Shown here: in pieces, positions 19,704-28,998 of the stretch
Position numbering within the stretch: position 1 is the first letter of the stretch
Layout of the letters: every line of letters starts with the position of its first letter
Assembly (NCBI RefSeq): GCF_011378715.1
Contig: NZ_WTKU01000010.1
Coordinates: 1-64,000 of the forward strand
Length of the DNA stretch: 64,000 bases
Reading direction: 5' to 3'
DNA from: Psychromonas sp. SA13A
GTDB taxonomy: Bacteria > Pseudomonadota > Gammaproteobacteria > Enterobacterales > Psychromonadaceae
Program-made: the position numbers and the translations under genes
Notes under the pieces: generated by a model
Told to the model about the DNA's origin: nothing
The model's input: only the letters and a program-made list of their open reading frames with translations
Database searches by the model: none

Positions 19704-20534
19704 ATGTCAGTACATACACCATCTAACAACGCCGTTTCTGTGCAGGGAAAGATTAATTACGTGTATGCCGATAGCGACCATACTTTTAATGTCACTGCAT
19801 CGGATAAAAGCCCTGAAACATTAGCGAACAAGATTGATACACATAGTTTAGCAATTGTAGATGCGCGTCGCTTAGTACCTGCACCAAGCATACAAGAGCA
19901 CGGTTTTACACTACATAGCAATGCTTATACGATTGATGACTATTTTGACCAAGCGTGTCTCGTTACTCAATTATACCCGCAGGTAACTGACCATTTGCTG
20001 AGCATCACTGGAGCTGTAAAAGGCATTGTTTTTGACCATACTATTCGTTCAGTTGAAGATAATGTCCAGCAAACAGAAAAACGCTCTCCAGTTAAAACCG
20101 TTCATAATGATTACACTGCGCAATCCGCCCAACAACGGCTACACCTTGAACTTGAAAAGCAAGGACTTGCAGAGCATGACTTTAGCCGTTATCAATTTAT
20201 AAACACTTGGATACCTTTAGTTGAACAAGTAGTTGATAGCCCATTAGCTTTTGCCGATGTGCGTACTTTTTCAACAAAAGATGTCCATACCATGAAGGTC
20301 ACTTATCCCGATAGAGTCGGCGAAATAGAAGCATTTAGCTTCAATAATCACCACCAATGGTATTTTTATCCCAATATGACCGCGCAAGAGCAACTTAATT
20401 TTAAGGTGTTCGATAGCGATCAACAGGTAATCGTTAAGGGTGTTCCTCACTCTGCTTTTACCCTGTCAAATTATGACCAAACCGCGCCTAAGCGGATCAG
20501 TATCGAAGTAAGAAGTATTGTGCTATTTGAATAG
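19704..20534 (+). CDS. CmcJ/NvfI-family oxidoreductase-like protein
   Basis: The protein has the conserved elements of the CmcJ family: HNDYTAQSAQQRL, QFINTWIPL, PLAFADVRTF and HHQWYFYPNMTAQEQLNFKV followed by DS. CmcJ-type proteins occur in cephamycin and fungal meroterpenoid pathways, in part as iron/2-oxoglutarate-type oxygenases or isomerases; the substrate here cannot be told. The start is ATG 19704, with AGGAG 6 bases upstream, rather than the in-frame ATG 24 bases earlier. It is divergent from the LysR gene and 122 bases before the Old Yellow Enzyme gene. Confidence 0.8.
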   Translation: MSVHTPSNNAVSVQGKINYVYADSDHTFNVTASDKSPETLANKIDTHSLAIVDARRLVPAPSIQEHGFTLHSNAYTIDDYFDQACLVTQLYPQVTDHLLSITGAVKGIVFDHTIRSVEDNVQQTEKRSPVKTVHNDYTAQSAQQRLHLELEKQGLAEHDFSRYQFINTWIPLVEQVVDSPLAFADVRTFSTKDVHTMKVTYPDRVGEIEAFSFNNHHQWYFYPNMTAQEQLNFKVFDSDQQVIVKGVPHSAFTLSNYDQTAPKRISIEVRSIVLFE

Positions 20535-20656
20535 CCCGCTTCTTTTTGCTTTATTTTTTTGAATAAAAATCAGTAATGGCCGTCAGAAATTAGCTTAACC
20601 GACGCGATTATTTTTCACTTTTATTCGTTTTTATCTCTCTCTTTTCGGAGTTCTTT

Positions 20657-21784
20657 ATGACAGTTTCACCTCTTTTTAGCGAAGTATCTTTAGGTGCCTA
20701 CACCTTAAAAAACCGTATTGCTTTGCCTCCTTTAACACGCTCAAGAAGCTCACAACCAGGTAATATTCCAAATGATTTAATGGTTGAGTATTATTCACAA
20801 CGCAGTGGTGCTGGTTTTATGGTGACCGAAGGAACGCAAATTGAGCCAAGAGGCCAAGGGTATGCGTGGACACCGGGCATTCACAGCGAACAACAAATAG
20901 CAGGGTGGAAAAAAGTCACTCAAGCGGTACATCAAAACAACGGTATTATCTTTTGTCAGCTTTGGCATGTAGGTAGAGTGTCGCATTCCACTTTACAACC
21001 TAATCAATCGGCACCCGTTGCTCCTTCAGATATGAAATCGGATACCGTTAAAGTCTTCATTGAAACGGCACCAGGTGTTGGCGCTTTGGCAGATCCAAGC
21101 CAACCTCGTGCTTTATCCACCACTGAAGTTGAAGCCTTAGTGGGTATGTACAAGCAAGCTGCCATTAATGCAAAAGAAGCAGGATTTGATGGGGTTGAGC
21201 TACATTGCGCCAATGGTTATTTAGTAAATCAATTCATCTCTGAGCATACCAATAATAGAACCGATAAATACGGTGGCAGTTTAGAGAATCGTTTGCGTTT
21301 TTTAAAAGAGATCACAAATGCCGTCACAGAGGTCATGGGCGCAGATAAAGTAGGCGTTCGCTTTGCTCCGCTATTTGAAAGTACTGCAGAAGAACGTGTT
21401 TATCTTGGCTTAGTAGAGAGCGATCCGCATACCACTTATATTGAAGCGATTAAGATACTCAATGACATCGGCATTGCTTATTTATCGCTCGCAGAAGCAG
21501 ATTGGGATAATGCGCCAGATTTACCTGAAACATTTTATCAAGATGCGAGAAAGCATTTTACGGGCGCTATTATGTACGCTGGTAAATACACAATTGAGAA
21601 AGCGTTAAACATGCTGAGTGAAAATAAAGGGGATATATTTGGTTTTGGTCGCCCATTTATAGCGAATCCAGACCTTCCTGAGCGTATTAAAAACAACTGG
21701 TCTTATAACCCTGTTGATGCCGCGTCGTTGTATGGTGGAACAGATAAAGGCTATACTGACTACCCTTTTTATAAGGCATCATAG
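20657..21784 (+). CDS. Old Yellow Enzyme family alkene/NEM reductase
   Basis: The 375-residue FMN-dependent ene-reductase is similar to NemA. It shows RIALPPLTRSR at the N-terminus, the flavin-contact region GFMVTEGTQI, the substrate-binding pair in GFDGVELHCANGYLVNQFIS (NemA has His-Gly-Ala-His; here His-Cys-Ala-Asn), NNRTDKYGGSLENRLRF, and GFGRPFIANPDLPER. These enzymes reduce the double bond of unsaturated carbonyls and nitro compounds with NADPH. The ribosome-binding site is CGGAG, 6 bases before ATG. The Asn in place of the second His also occurs in other OYE branches and may change the substrate range. Confidence 0.92.
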   Translation: MTVSPLFSEVSLGAYTLKNRIALPPLTRSRSSQPGNIPNDLMVEYYSQRSGAGFMVTEGTQIEPRGQGYAWTPGIHSEQQIAGWKKVTQAVHQNNGIIFCQLWHVGRVSHSTLQPNQSAPVAPSDMKSDTVKVFIETAPGVGALADPSQPRALSTTEVEALVGMYKQAAINAKEAGFDGVELHCANGYLVNQFISEHTNNRTDKYGGSLENRLRFLKEITNAVTEVMGADKVGVRFAPLFESTAEERVYLGLVESDPHTTYIEAIKILNDIGIAYLSLAEADWDNAPDLPETFYQDARKHFTGAIMYAGKYTIEKALNMLSENKGDIFGFGRPFIANPDLPERIKNNWSYNPVDAASLYGGTDKGYTDYPFYKAS

Positions 21785-22051
21785 ATGATTGTTCGCGCTA
21801 TTTTCTATTGTTAAATGAGGTGGTTAGCTCTCGTTATTGACTGGTTAGCTATTGTGTATTTGCCGTCATTTATCGCTATTAAAATGCTAACCATTTAGCC
21901 TATGAACCTGTCTTTACGTTAAAGGTTCATGGGCGTTCAGTCTTAACTGTTATTAAGTGTTAGTGGTAGTTATTGCGTGTTAATAGTAGTTTATGGGTGT
22001 TATTAGATTTTAATTGCAGTCTTGTATATTGATAGAAGTCATGAGTACCTG

Positions 22052-22450
22052 TTATTTTTTATTGCTATTGACCAAGCGTTGGTAAGCGACAATCATCAAT
22101 AATTCTAACAATGAGTAATGGATCAGCTTATGCTCATACCAGTATTGAAGATCTCTTTGTAAGCTACCATAGGTGGCTTTACCTCCGTTAAATTCTCCAG
22201 GAAAAGCGCAATGTTGTTGGGCGTATTGTGCTTTTTCATTTAGGCTCTCTAGAAATTTTTCAGCACTGTTTGCTTTAATGTTTAACGCGATACTTTGGTA
22301 GTCAGCAATGGCAATACAGGAGGCTTGAACATCGTATCCATTGAGGTCGTTTTGTTCTTTGTGATATTTTTGTTTACACATGGTTTTTACTTTGTTGCGC
22401 ACAATGTTCAGTTTTAATTTTTCAGTTAGTGTGTCTGGTTTAGTTTTCAT
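22052..22450 (-). CDS. Hypothetical protein, 132 residues
   Basis: Basic N-terminal half (KLKLNIVRNKVKTMCKQKYHKE) and a helical C-terminal half with many aromatic residues (LQRDLQYWYEHKLIHYSLLE). No signal peptide or membrane segment. I do not recognise the family. It stands alone on the minus strand between the OYE gene and the tandem repeats. The codon use and length make it a credible gene. Confidence 0.55.
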   Translation of the reverse strand: MKTKPDTLTEKLKLNIVRNKVKTMCKQKYHKEQNDLNGYDVQASCIAIADYQSIALNIKANSAEKFLESLNEKAQYAQQHCAFPGEFNGGKATYGSLQRDLQYWYEHKLIHYSLLELLMIVAYQRLVNSNKK

Positions 22451-22577
22451 TCTGATTATCCTTAGCGGTCATCGAATTGAGACTTAACATACATAGATGG
22501 GAAAATTTAATATTTAATTGTGCTGACTTTTTTGGTTTAGTCAATTTAGTATTTTAGCTGGCGTGGCTGTTGGATAT

Positions 22578-22659
22578 TTAGCTTGAGTTTGGTTTAGGTT
22601 TGGCTCGTCTGCCCTCGACATGACGGATTGGTATTTAGGTTGAGTTTGGTTTAGGTTTG
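22578..22659. repeat. Leading partial repeat before the 361-base array
   Basis: A short direct duplication precedes copy 1. The segment beginning TTGAGTTTGGTTTAGG at 22583 recurs at 22640, 57 bases later, each ending in the GGCTCGTCTG that opens every repeat unit. It looks like the truncated end of another copy. Confidence 0.6.
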
Positions 22660-23020
22660 GCTCGTCTGCGCTCGTCGGGTCAGTTTGATATTTATTAACT
22701 GTGGTTTCGCCCTATCGGCGACACGCCTTTCTTTTATCAGAAAAGAAAGGCGGCAAAGAAACTGACACCGAGGCGTTTTCTTATCCAATCTAAACTGTCA
22801 TTTTAAACGCACCATGTCAGGATGGCCGTCCATGGCCATTCTGACATTATCGCAAACGTCCTGTTTGCGATTGCTAAAATGTCAGTTTAGCTTGGGAAAA
22901 CTTTACGCTGGGGTTGTTCGTCCACAATGGGTGATGGCTTTGTTGTAGCTATATTAAACTAAATATTGATGACCATTTCTGATTTAAAATGAAAGACTAT
23001 CAATGAATGCTTGAGTTATA
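22660..23020. repeat. Structured tandem repeat, copy 1 (361 bases)
   Basis: Parts in order: CGCC/GGCG mini-hairpin (22708-22720); a perfect 12-base stem CGCCTTTCTTTT/AAAAGAAAGGCG (22724-22752) with a 5-base loop; then a three-way junction at 22773-22908. The outer stem pairs CTAAACTG-CATTTTA (22790-22805) with TAAAATG-CAGTTTAG (22875-22890) around one T/T mismatch, plus CCAA/TTGG and GCG/CGC beyond. Inside are hairpin 22815-22846 (13 base pairs with one G/T pair) and hairpin 22849-22871 (9 perfect pairs). No protein is encoded. Confidence 0.9.
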
Positions 23021-23384
23021 GCTCGTCTACGCTCGTCAGATCAGTTTTATCATTATTAGCATTGGTTTCGCCCTATCGGCGACACGTCTTTCTTTTATCA
23101 GAAAAGAAAGGCGGCAAAGAAACTGACAGCGAGGCGTTTTCTGATCCAATCTAAACTGTCATTTTAAACGCACCATGTCAGGATGGCCGTCCATGGCCAT
23201 TCTGACATTATCGCAAACGTCCTGTTTGCGATTGCTAAAATGTCAGTTTAGCTTGGGAAAACTTTACGCTGAGATTGTTCGTCCACAATGGGTGATGGTT
23301 TTGTTGTTGCTGTATTGGACTAAAGGTTGGTGATCCTTTTTTATTAAAAATCAAAGGCGAGCAATAAATGCTTTGAGTTATGTG
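23021..23384. repeat. Structured tandem repeat, copy 2 (364 bases)
   Basis: Same order of elements as copy 1, with near-identity across the junction part (23134-23270) and more divergence in the spacer that follows it. The first hairpin has one G-C pair changed to a T/G pair, which keeps pairing possible if the element works as RNA. Confidence 0.88.
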
Positions 23385-23745
23385 GCTCGTCTATGCTCGT
23401 CGGGGCAACTTGATTGTTAATAGCAGTGGTTTCGCCCTGTCGGCGACATTACTTTCTTTTATCAGAAAAGAAAGTATGCAAAGAAACTGACACCGAGGCG
23501 TTTTCTGATCCAATCTAAACCAGCATTTTAAACGCATCATATCAGGATGGCCGTCCGTGGTCATTCTGACATTATCGCAAACGTCCTGTTTGCGATTGCT
23601 AAAATGTCAGTTTAGCTTGGGAAAACTTTACGCTGGGGTTGTTCGTCCACAATGGGTGATGGCTTTGTTGTAGCTATATTAAACTAAATATTGGTGATCA
23701 TTTCTGATTTAAAATGAAAGGCTATCAATGAATGCTTGAGTTATA
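23385..23745. repeat. Structured tandem repeat, copy 3 (361 bases)
   Basis: In this copy the first hairpin reads TACTTTCTTTT/AAAAGAAAGTA (23450-23476). Two base pairs at its foot are replaced on both sides relative to the GC..GC of copy 1, a compensatory change. The junction is kept with several mismatches in its outer stem. Confidence 0.88.
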
Positions 23746-24000
23746 GCTCGTCTACGCTCGTCGGGGCAACTTGATTGTTAATAGCAGTGGTTTCGCCCTG
23801 TCGGCGACACGTCTTTCTTTTATCAGAAAAGAAAGGCGGCAAAGAAACTGACACCGAGGCGTTTTCTGATCCAATCTAAAGCGTCATTTTAAACGCACCA
23901 TGTCAGGATGGCCGTCCGTGGCCATTCTGACATTATCGCAAACGTCCTGTTTGCGATTGCTAAAATGTCGATTTAGCTTAGGAAAACTTTACGGTGGTGA
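23746..24000. repeat. Structured tandem repeat, copy 4 (3' truncated)
   Basis: Matches the other copies through the junction up to GAAAACTTTACG near 23992, then departs. In the outer stem one T-A pair of copy 1 is a C-G pair here, while the neighbouring pair is lost. The spacer that ends the other units is missing. Confidence 0.85.
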
Positions 24001-24173
24001 TTTTGCAGCCACGGTGTTCAATGTGGTTTGCCGCTTGAAATTGATCATTCAACTGATTGCTCATACGGATAAAACACTTTGTCTTAAGGTCGCTTTGTCA
24101 TCATGTTAGCCTGGGAAAACTTTACGGTGGTGATATTGCAGCCACGTTGATCGATGTAGTTTGTAAGTTGAAA
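23973..24173. repeat. Two-copy 70-base direct repeat after the array
   Basis: The stretch GGAAAACTTTACGGTGGTGA plus the following GCAGCCACG (from 23981) recurs from 24114, about 132 bases later, with scattered differences. It extends the 3' arm of the junction of copy 4 and so looks like a decayed relative of the array. Confidence 0.7.
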
Positions 24174-24209
24174 TGAATTAACTCGCCGCTATGTTTCTGC
24201 AAATCAAGC

Positions 24210-25496
24210 TTATAAAAAATAACGGGTTGCAAACTGCCATTGTGTTTCTACTAAATCGACAGGTTGTACACTATAAGAGCGCGCTGGCCGGTGGCTGTCA
24301 ATCACAGTGAATTCTGCAGATAAAAACCACTGCTTACTCAATCGGTAACTATGATTAAATGTTAATGCTTGGCCATCTTCGTTGTTATCGTCACCCTCTG
24401 TTTTATCATTATCAGTCACAGAGAAGTCCTCAACTCTGAGTGTACTTTTATGCTTTTTATTGGCGACTAAAGCCTGCCAATTATAATGTAAAGCAACAAA
24501 ACCACTGGCATAGTCATTATTAACCACATCTTCTTTTTCTTTACTTTGCATCAAGGTATCGCCAGACAAGTACTGCGCGGTTAAGGATAAATTATCACTC
24601 AAACGCCAGCGTGCTTCTAAGTGATAAAAACGTGTTCGCCACCCATACTGACCATCGACTACTTTATAGGGGATGGCCCTATTATCATAATAACCTGCTG
24701 ATATTGATCCTTTTCCTCTTAGTTTCCACTCGCCTCGCGTATGGTATCCAACACGGTTATCAAGCTCTAAAAAAGGATCTGATTTATGCGCTTGCCCTGC
24801 TAAATTTTTTCCATCTTCACGAGCAGGAAACCACGGAAAAGTACGTTGTTCATTCCAAAGAGTTTGCCTGTTACTTATTGCCCAACCATGCCAAGCTAAT
24901 AAAGCCCCTGCTGGATCGTTATTGATAAAGGCTGTTGCTGAAAAGGACAGATCATATTTATCGTTATTTATTCTACCTAACCGCGTTACTTTTATTTCAG
25001 TGCCGACTACTCGAATTTCTTCACCAATCCAGGTATTTAATGTTGAGGAGTCTAAGGTATCTTTACTTGCCCACGCATAGGCATTATTTTCAAGTGAGAT
25101 TTCAGGGTAGAAAAGACCAACTTTAGTTTGTAGGCGATAACCGGCACTATTGGGTATAGAGCGGTATTTTAAGTAGATCTCAGTCAACCCTAAGGCTGAC
25201 TTTTCTCCATCACCTGTTGCTTCTGGATAAGCATTAAAGACGCCATGAGCACTTAGGCCATTATCCCATGATACAGATAAATCTGCTCCTATTTGTGCAG
25301 CTGAAAAATGTACTCCATCACCTAGCCCTAATTTACCTTGCCCACCCGTTAGATAGCCTTGACCGGAGGAGTTAATGTGGTTAACTCTAAAGTCTAAGAT
25401 GCCATGAGCATTATATTCCGCAGCAATAACTACCTGCATAGGAAGGCAAGCAACAAGCAATAATAGATGTAAAGACTTAATACCCGTATTAATCAC
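24210..25496 (-). CDS. Outer-membrane beta-barrel (porin-like) protein
   Basis: 428 residues. It has a cleavable signal peptide (LLLLVACLPMQVVIAA, cut before EYNAHG), then alternating amphipathic strands with many Tyr/Trp residues, ending in the aromatic-rich ATRYFL typical of barrel C-termini. It resembles large porin-like proteins with no assigned solute. Its start overlaps the stop of the upstream GGDEF-EAL gene by 4 bases (ATGA), so it is the last gene of a three-gene operon with the c-di-GMP enzyme and the cupredoxin-like protein. Confidence 0.75.
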   Translation of the reverse strand: MINTGIKSLHLLLLVACLPMQVVIAAEYNAHGILDFRVNHINSSGQGYLTGGQGKLGLGDGVHFSAAQIGADLSVSWDNGLSAHGVFNAYPEATGDGEKSALGLTEIYLKYRSIPNSAGYRLQTKVGLFYPEISLENNAYAWASKDTLDSSTLNTWIGEEIRVVGTEIKVTRLGRINNDKYDLSFSATAFINNDPAGALLAWHGWAISNRQTLWNEQRTFPWFPAREDGKNLAGQAHKSDPFLELDNRVGYHTRGEWKLRGKGSISAGYYDNRAIPYKVVDGQYGWRTRFYHLEARWRLSDNLSLTAQYLSGDTLMQSKEKEDVVNNDYASGFVALHYNWQALVANKKHKSTLRVEDFSVTDNDKTEGDDNNEDGQALTFNHSYRLSKQWFLSAEFTVIDSHRPARSYSVQPVDLVETQWQFATRYFL

Positions 25497-27832
25497 GTAC
25501 TTCCCTTAATTTCTTTAATGTTTAAGTGAGTTAATAACCAGGGTGTTAAGTCGATTGCTGGTTTAGGCCTGCTGATGTAATAACCCTGTGCTAATTCACA
25601 GCCATTATCTGATAACCAATTTAATGCAAACTCATCTTCTATGCCTTCAGCTACTACATGCAACCCCATATTGTGGGCAAGTTCGATAGTCGAGCGTACT
25701 ATGATTTGATCGTCTTCATCATTTTCAATATTTTGGATAAATGATTTATCTATTTTTAATTCATGTACGGGTAATTGCTTTAATTGTGCTAATGAGGAAT
25801 AGCCAGTTCCGTAATCATCAATAGATATTTTCATTCCGTAGTCTTTAAACTCAGCTAAGACTTTAATCGCTGCTTCAGGATCTTCTACCACTGAGCTTTC
25901 CGTCACCTCAAGCGTAATTTTTTTAGCTGGGACATTGGCCGCTATCATGCTTTGATAAATAAACTTATGGAAGTCACTTTCTTTTAAATTTTCAGCTGAA
26001 ATATTGATGGCTATATTTAAATCTATGCCTTGTATTTTCCAAGCATTGTATTGCGCTAATGCAGTAACAAACACCCAACGGGTTAGGGCTTTAATTTGAC
26101 CTGTTTGCTCTGCAATATAGATGAAATTATCGGGTGGGATCATGCCTAAAGTAGGGTGTTCCCAGCGAACTAAGGCTTCGGCATGGGTTACCTTTCTGGT
26201 TTTTAAACACATTTTAGGTTGAAAATGTAACGCTAACTCCCCTGCTGGAATCGCTTGCTTTAAATCATTAATTAAATTTAAACGTTCAACAGTATTTATA
26301 TCAAGATCTGGGTGATATATTTGTACTAATTTACTTTGTTTTTTTGCACTGTGAAGTGCCATAACAGCCATTTGTAATAATGACTTCGCGTCAGTCGCAT
26401 GCGCTGGATAAACTGCAATACCAACTCGAACTTGAAAGTGTAAACTAATACCCTGATAGTTAAATGTAGGCTCCAGCTCAACATTGAGTTGCGTAATAAT
26501 TTCATCTACATTCATGTTTTCTGCCAACAAAACAAATTCGTCCGCCCCTATATGAGCTAACGCTTTTAAATTAGTTTTTTGGTATAAGCGCTGTAAACGA
26601 CCAGCAAGTTCTTTGATCACTTTATCACCAACATCACGGCCTAATGTATCGTTTACGTCATTTAAACGGCTCAGGTTTAAATGAAAAACTTGAAAGCTTT
26701 GTTGTTGTGCAATCAGTTGGTTAATTGTCTTATTAAGCAAGTTACGGTTCGGTAAATCGGTGAGAGGATCATGATTTGCACTATGGGTGATCGTTTCTTC
26801 TCGTAATAATACTGCCGCTTGCATTTGATTGAATTCTTCAGCAAGTTGGCCTATTTCATTTTTATCTTTTAACGACACTTTTTGCTGATAATCACCACTG
26901 GCAATCACTTTTGCTTGAGTAACTAAGCGTTTAATAGGTTTGCTGATAGACGCTGCGATAAAATAAGCACTAGTAAGCGATAACAATAGTGTTAATGCAG
27001 CTAGAAATAAGAACTTCCACCATTGTTCTTGTAATAACGCGACAAAGTTAGCGCGTAAGCCATGCATTGCTACACCTAATTCTTTATCATCAAATTCGTT
27101 AATCAGTGAGTGCGTTGCTATGTATTTATCGGGTGTTTTATTGTCAATAACCTGCACTGCTAATTCAAGCGCGTGATTATAATTTTTGTTATTTTCTTTA
27201 ATTGAAATTAATCGCCACTTACCTTCATCTTTTATAATAAAGTCAGTAGTTAAGTCGGTTATTTTTTTAAATTCATTCGCTAACCGGTGATCAATTTCAA
27301 AGCCAAAAGCAATCCATCCTAGTGTTTTAGCACCAACAGTTACGGGTGATAAACTCAGTTGATAAAGTGCATTGTCAATCATATAAAGATGGGCGGCTTG
27401 ACCAGCACCAAGCCACTCATTAAAACGAAAAATAGTGTCTCGCTCCGCGCCTTGTCGAATTTTATCTTTTCCATTGATGAAGTATCGTTGTAGTTGGCCA
27501 TTGATAACGCCTTCTGCTGTGATTGTCATCGCTAAATCAGCATCAATACGCTTTCTATGATTATTTAAAGCAAACAATAAACTGCGCGTATCCTCGTTAA
27601 ACACTTCCTTTAAGCCATAATCTTTAGCGACAGTTTCGGCAAACGTTGATAGGTAAGTCAATCTGCGATCAAATAACTCAGTAAAAATTGTTTTTGCAGT
27701 GGTTAAACGATTATTGATTTCTGCTGCTTCTTGATTTTTTTTACCGCTGTAAAGGGTCCAAAAAGCGATCGATTGAACCATTAATAGCAGGATGACAAAA
27801 AATAAAAATATTTTATTCTGTAAACTTTTCAT
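25493..27832 (-). CDS. HAMP-GGDEF-EAL membrane protein, likely c-di-GMP phosphodiesterase
   Basis: The 779-residue inner-membrane sensor has a first membrane segment at about 7-27, a periplasmic sensory domain to about 270, a second segment (WWKFLFLAALTLLLSLTSAY), a HAMP linker (SISKPIKRLVTQAKVIASGD), GGDEF, then EAL. The GGDEF signature is degenerate (IGADEF), so cyclase activity is doubtful. The EAL domain keeps EALVRWEHP, the conserved NISAENL, EVTESSV, the DDYGTGYSS loop, KIDKSF and VAEGIE, so hydrolysis of c-di-GMP is likely. Its gene partners suggest that it senses something delivered by the cupredoxin or porin proteins. Confidence 0.92.
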   Translation of the reverse strand: MKSLQNKIFLFFVILLLMVQSIAFWTLYSGKKNQEAAEINNRLTTAKTIFTELFDRRLTYLSTFAETVAKDYGLKEVFNEDTRSLLFALNNHRKRIDADLAMTITAEGVINGQLQRYFINGKDKIRQGAERDTIFRFNEWLGAGQAAHLYMIDNALYQLSLSPVTVGAKTLGWIAFGFEIDHRLANEFKKITDLTTDFIIKDEGKWRLISIKENNKNYNHALELAVQVIDNKTPDKYIATHSLINEFDDKELGVAMHGLRANFVALLQEQWWKFLFLAALTLLLSLTSAYFIAASISKPIKRLVTQAKVIASGDYQQKVSLKDKNEIGQLAEEFNQMQAAVLLREETITHSANHDPLTDLPNRNLLNKTINQLIAQQQSFQVFHLNLSRLNDVNDTLGRDVGDKVIKELAGRLQRLYQKTNLKALAHIGADEFVLLAENMNVDEIITQLNVELEPTFNYQGISLHFQVRVGIAVYPAHATDAKSLLQMAVMALHSAKKQSKLVQIYHPDLDINTVERLNLINDLKQAIPAGELALHFQPKMCLKTRKVTHAEALVRWEHPTLGMIPPDNFIYIAEQTGQIKALTRWVFVTALAQYNAWKIQGIDLNIAINISAENLKESDFHKFIYQSMIAANVPAKKITLEVTESSVVEDPEAAIKVLAEFKDYGMKISIDDYGTGYSSLAQLKQLPVHELKIDKSFIQNIENDEDDQIIVRSTIELAHNMGLHVVAEGIEDEFALNWLSDNGCELAQGYYISRPKPAIDLTPWLLTHLNIKEIKGST

Positions 27833-27858
27833 GCATTAACTTCTTCTATTTTCTGCGG

Positions 27859-28581
27859 CTAGTAATCGGAAATAAAATCAAAATCATCACTTGTTTGCAC
27901 GGGGATATCATCCATCGCTTTCTGTAGCGTAAATGTTGTGATCTCTGCACTTAATAGTTCTTTTTCTACTATCATGCGATTATTTTCAGCGCGCATTTGT
28001 GGGTGCCAAACCACCACTCTGTACTTTCCTAACTCAGTTAATGTAAAACTCGCCACTCCTTGCTCATCAGTTTTAGCAAAATATGGTGTATCAACAACTA
28101 AAAGGTAACCGCTCATCCAATCATGAATATTACATCCCATAGCAATTTCAGCAGCGTGATCAAAATGTGTTGATGAATCAGTCTCACCGGAGCGAATTTT
28201 AAAAGAAAATTTGTTTTCACTATCGGCTGAATAAATATGATGGGTAATATCATCTTTATTCACAAAGTTAACCTTATCGGATTTTTGGCTAACACTGATA
28301 TAGGGAATAAAAGATTTGCTATGTTGGCTAATTTCAACCGTCTTATTCTGCTGTGGAACAACCTGATTTGCTAACGGTTCAAGATATACCACCATATTAG
28401 CCAAAGGTTGATTCTTTACATTATTTACTTGGACTTGAACACACGTTGGATCTTCTTTTGTGCAAGCTTGTACTGAGGTCGATGCAAACGTGAAGATAAG
28501 CGCTGAAAAAATAGGTAAACCAAAACGTAAAAGTGAAAAACGAATAACGAAAAAGCGAAAGAATAAAGAATGTTTCAACAT
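27859..28581 (-). CDS. Secreted cupredoxin-like protein (methylamine-utilisation-type annotation)
   Basis: 240 residues with a signal peptide (LPIFSALIFTFASTSVQA, cut before CTKEDPTC). The plastocyanin-like fold is shown by a His in DITHHIYSAD and by a C-terminal Cys-His-Met cluster, MGCNIHDWMSGY, which fits a type 1 copper site. A carbohydrate-binding-like beta domain follows (TDEQGVASFTLTELGKYRVVV). Homologues are often labelled methylamine utilisation protein, but no such genes lie near. AGGAG stands just before ATG 28581. It heads the operon with the GGDEF-EAL and porin-like genes. Confidence 0.78.
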   Translation of the reverse strand: MLKHSLFFRFFVIRFSLLRFGLPIFSALIFTFASTSVQACTKEDPTCVQVQVNNVKNQPLANMVVYLEPLANQVVPQQNKTVEISQHSKSFIPYISVSQKSDKVNFVNKDDITHHIYSADSENKFSFKIRSGETDSSTHFDHAAEIAMGCNIHDWMSGYLLVVDTPYFAKTDEQGVASFTLTELGKYRVVVWHPQMRAENNRMIVEKELLSAEITTFTLQKAMDDIPVQTSDDFDFISDY

Positions 28582-28743
28582 CAGCTCCTGAAGGTAAAAT
28601 ACAAATAAGTGTTGAGTGTAGTCCAGTTTTATCTGTCTTGAATATTTTGAATCTAAAATATTTTTATCAAGCTGATTACTTAAAATTAGGTACTAAAGTT
28701 AATTTATCTGAATCTAGCTCAATACAAAAGCTTTTCGTCCTAT

Positions 28744-28923
28744 TTAACTTGCCATACTTTGCTGTATTTCATGCTTTGCAGCTAATGCAATATTTACAAA
28801 CGCATTAACCGTCGCTCTGCTATTATTTTTTTTATATTGAATTTGCACCGGAATTTTAGTGTTTAAATTGTCGAGCGCAGTAAAATACTCCCTCAACAAG
28901 AATGATGATGAATAACCTGCCAC
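28744..28923 (-). pseudogene. LysR-type regulator fragment (C-terminal end)
   Basis: An open stretch of 59 codons, not preceded by a convincing start and bounded by a TAA. It reads like the last part of a LysR effector domain: EYFTALDNLNTKIPVQIQY, then VNAFVNIALAAK, with the usual pattern of a short loop and a final helix. It lies upstream of nothing on its strand except the cupredoxin operon, and next to the SDR gene. A LysR gene next to an SDR gene is a common arrangement, so this is probably the decayed regulator. Confidence 0.5.
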
Positions 28924-28998
28924 TTAATTAGCGCATGTGAATGCATCAGTTACCAATAAGACAGCAGGTTTTTAGATCGTTTGAATGAAATGCACTTA

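Noticed and set aside
22660-24000. The tandem repeats as a CRISPR array
   Set aside because: The units are about 361 bases with internal structure and near-identical spacers, with no cas genes nearby; CRISPR repeats are 23-40 bases with unique spacers.
23900-24109. A 69-codon open frame inside repeat copy 4
   Set aside because: It runs through the predicted hairpins and the array tail, with no ribosome-binding site and no counterpart in the other copies.
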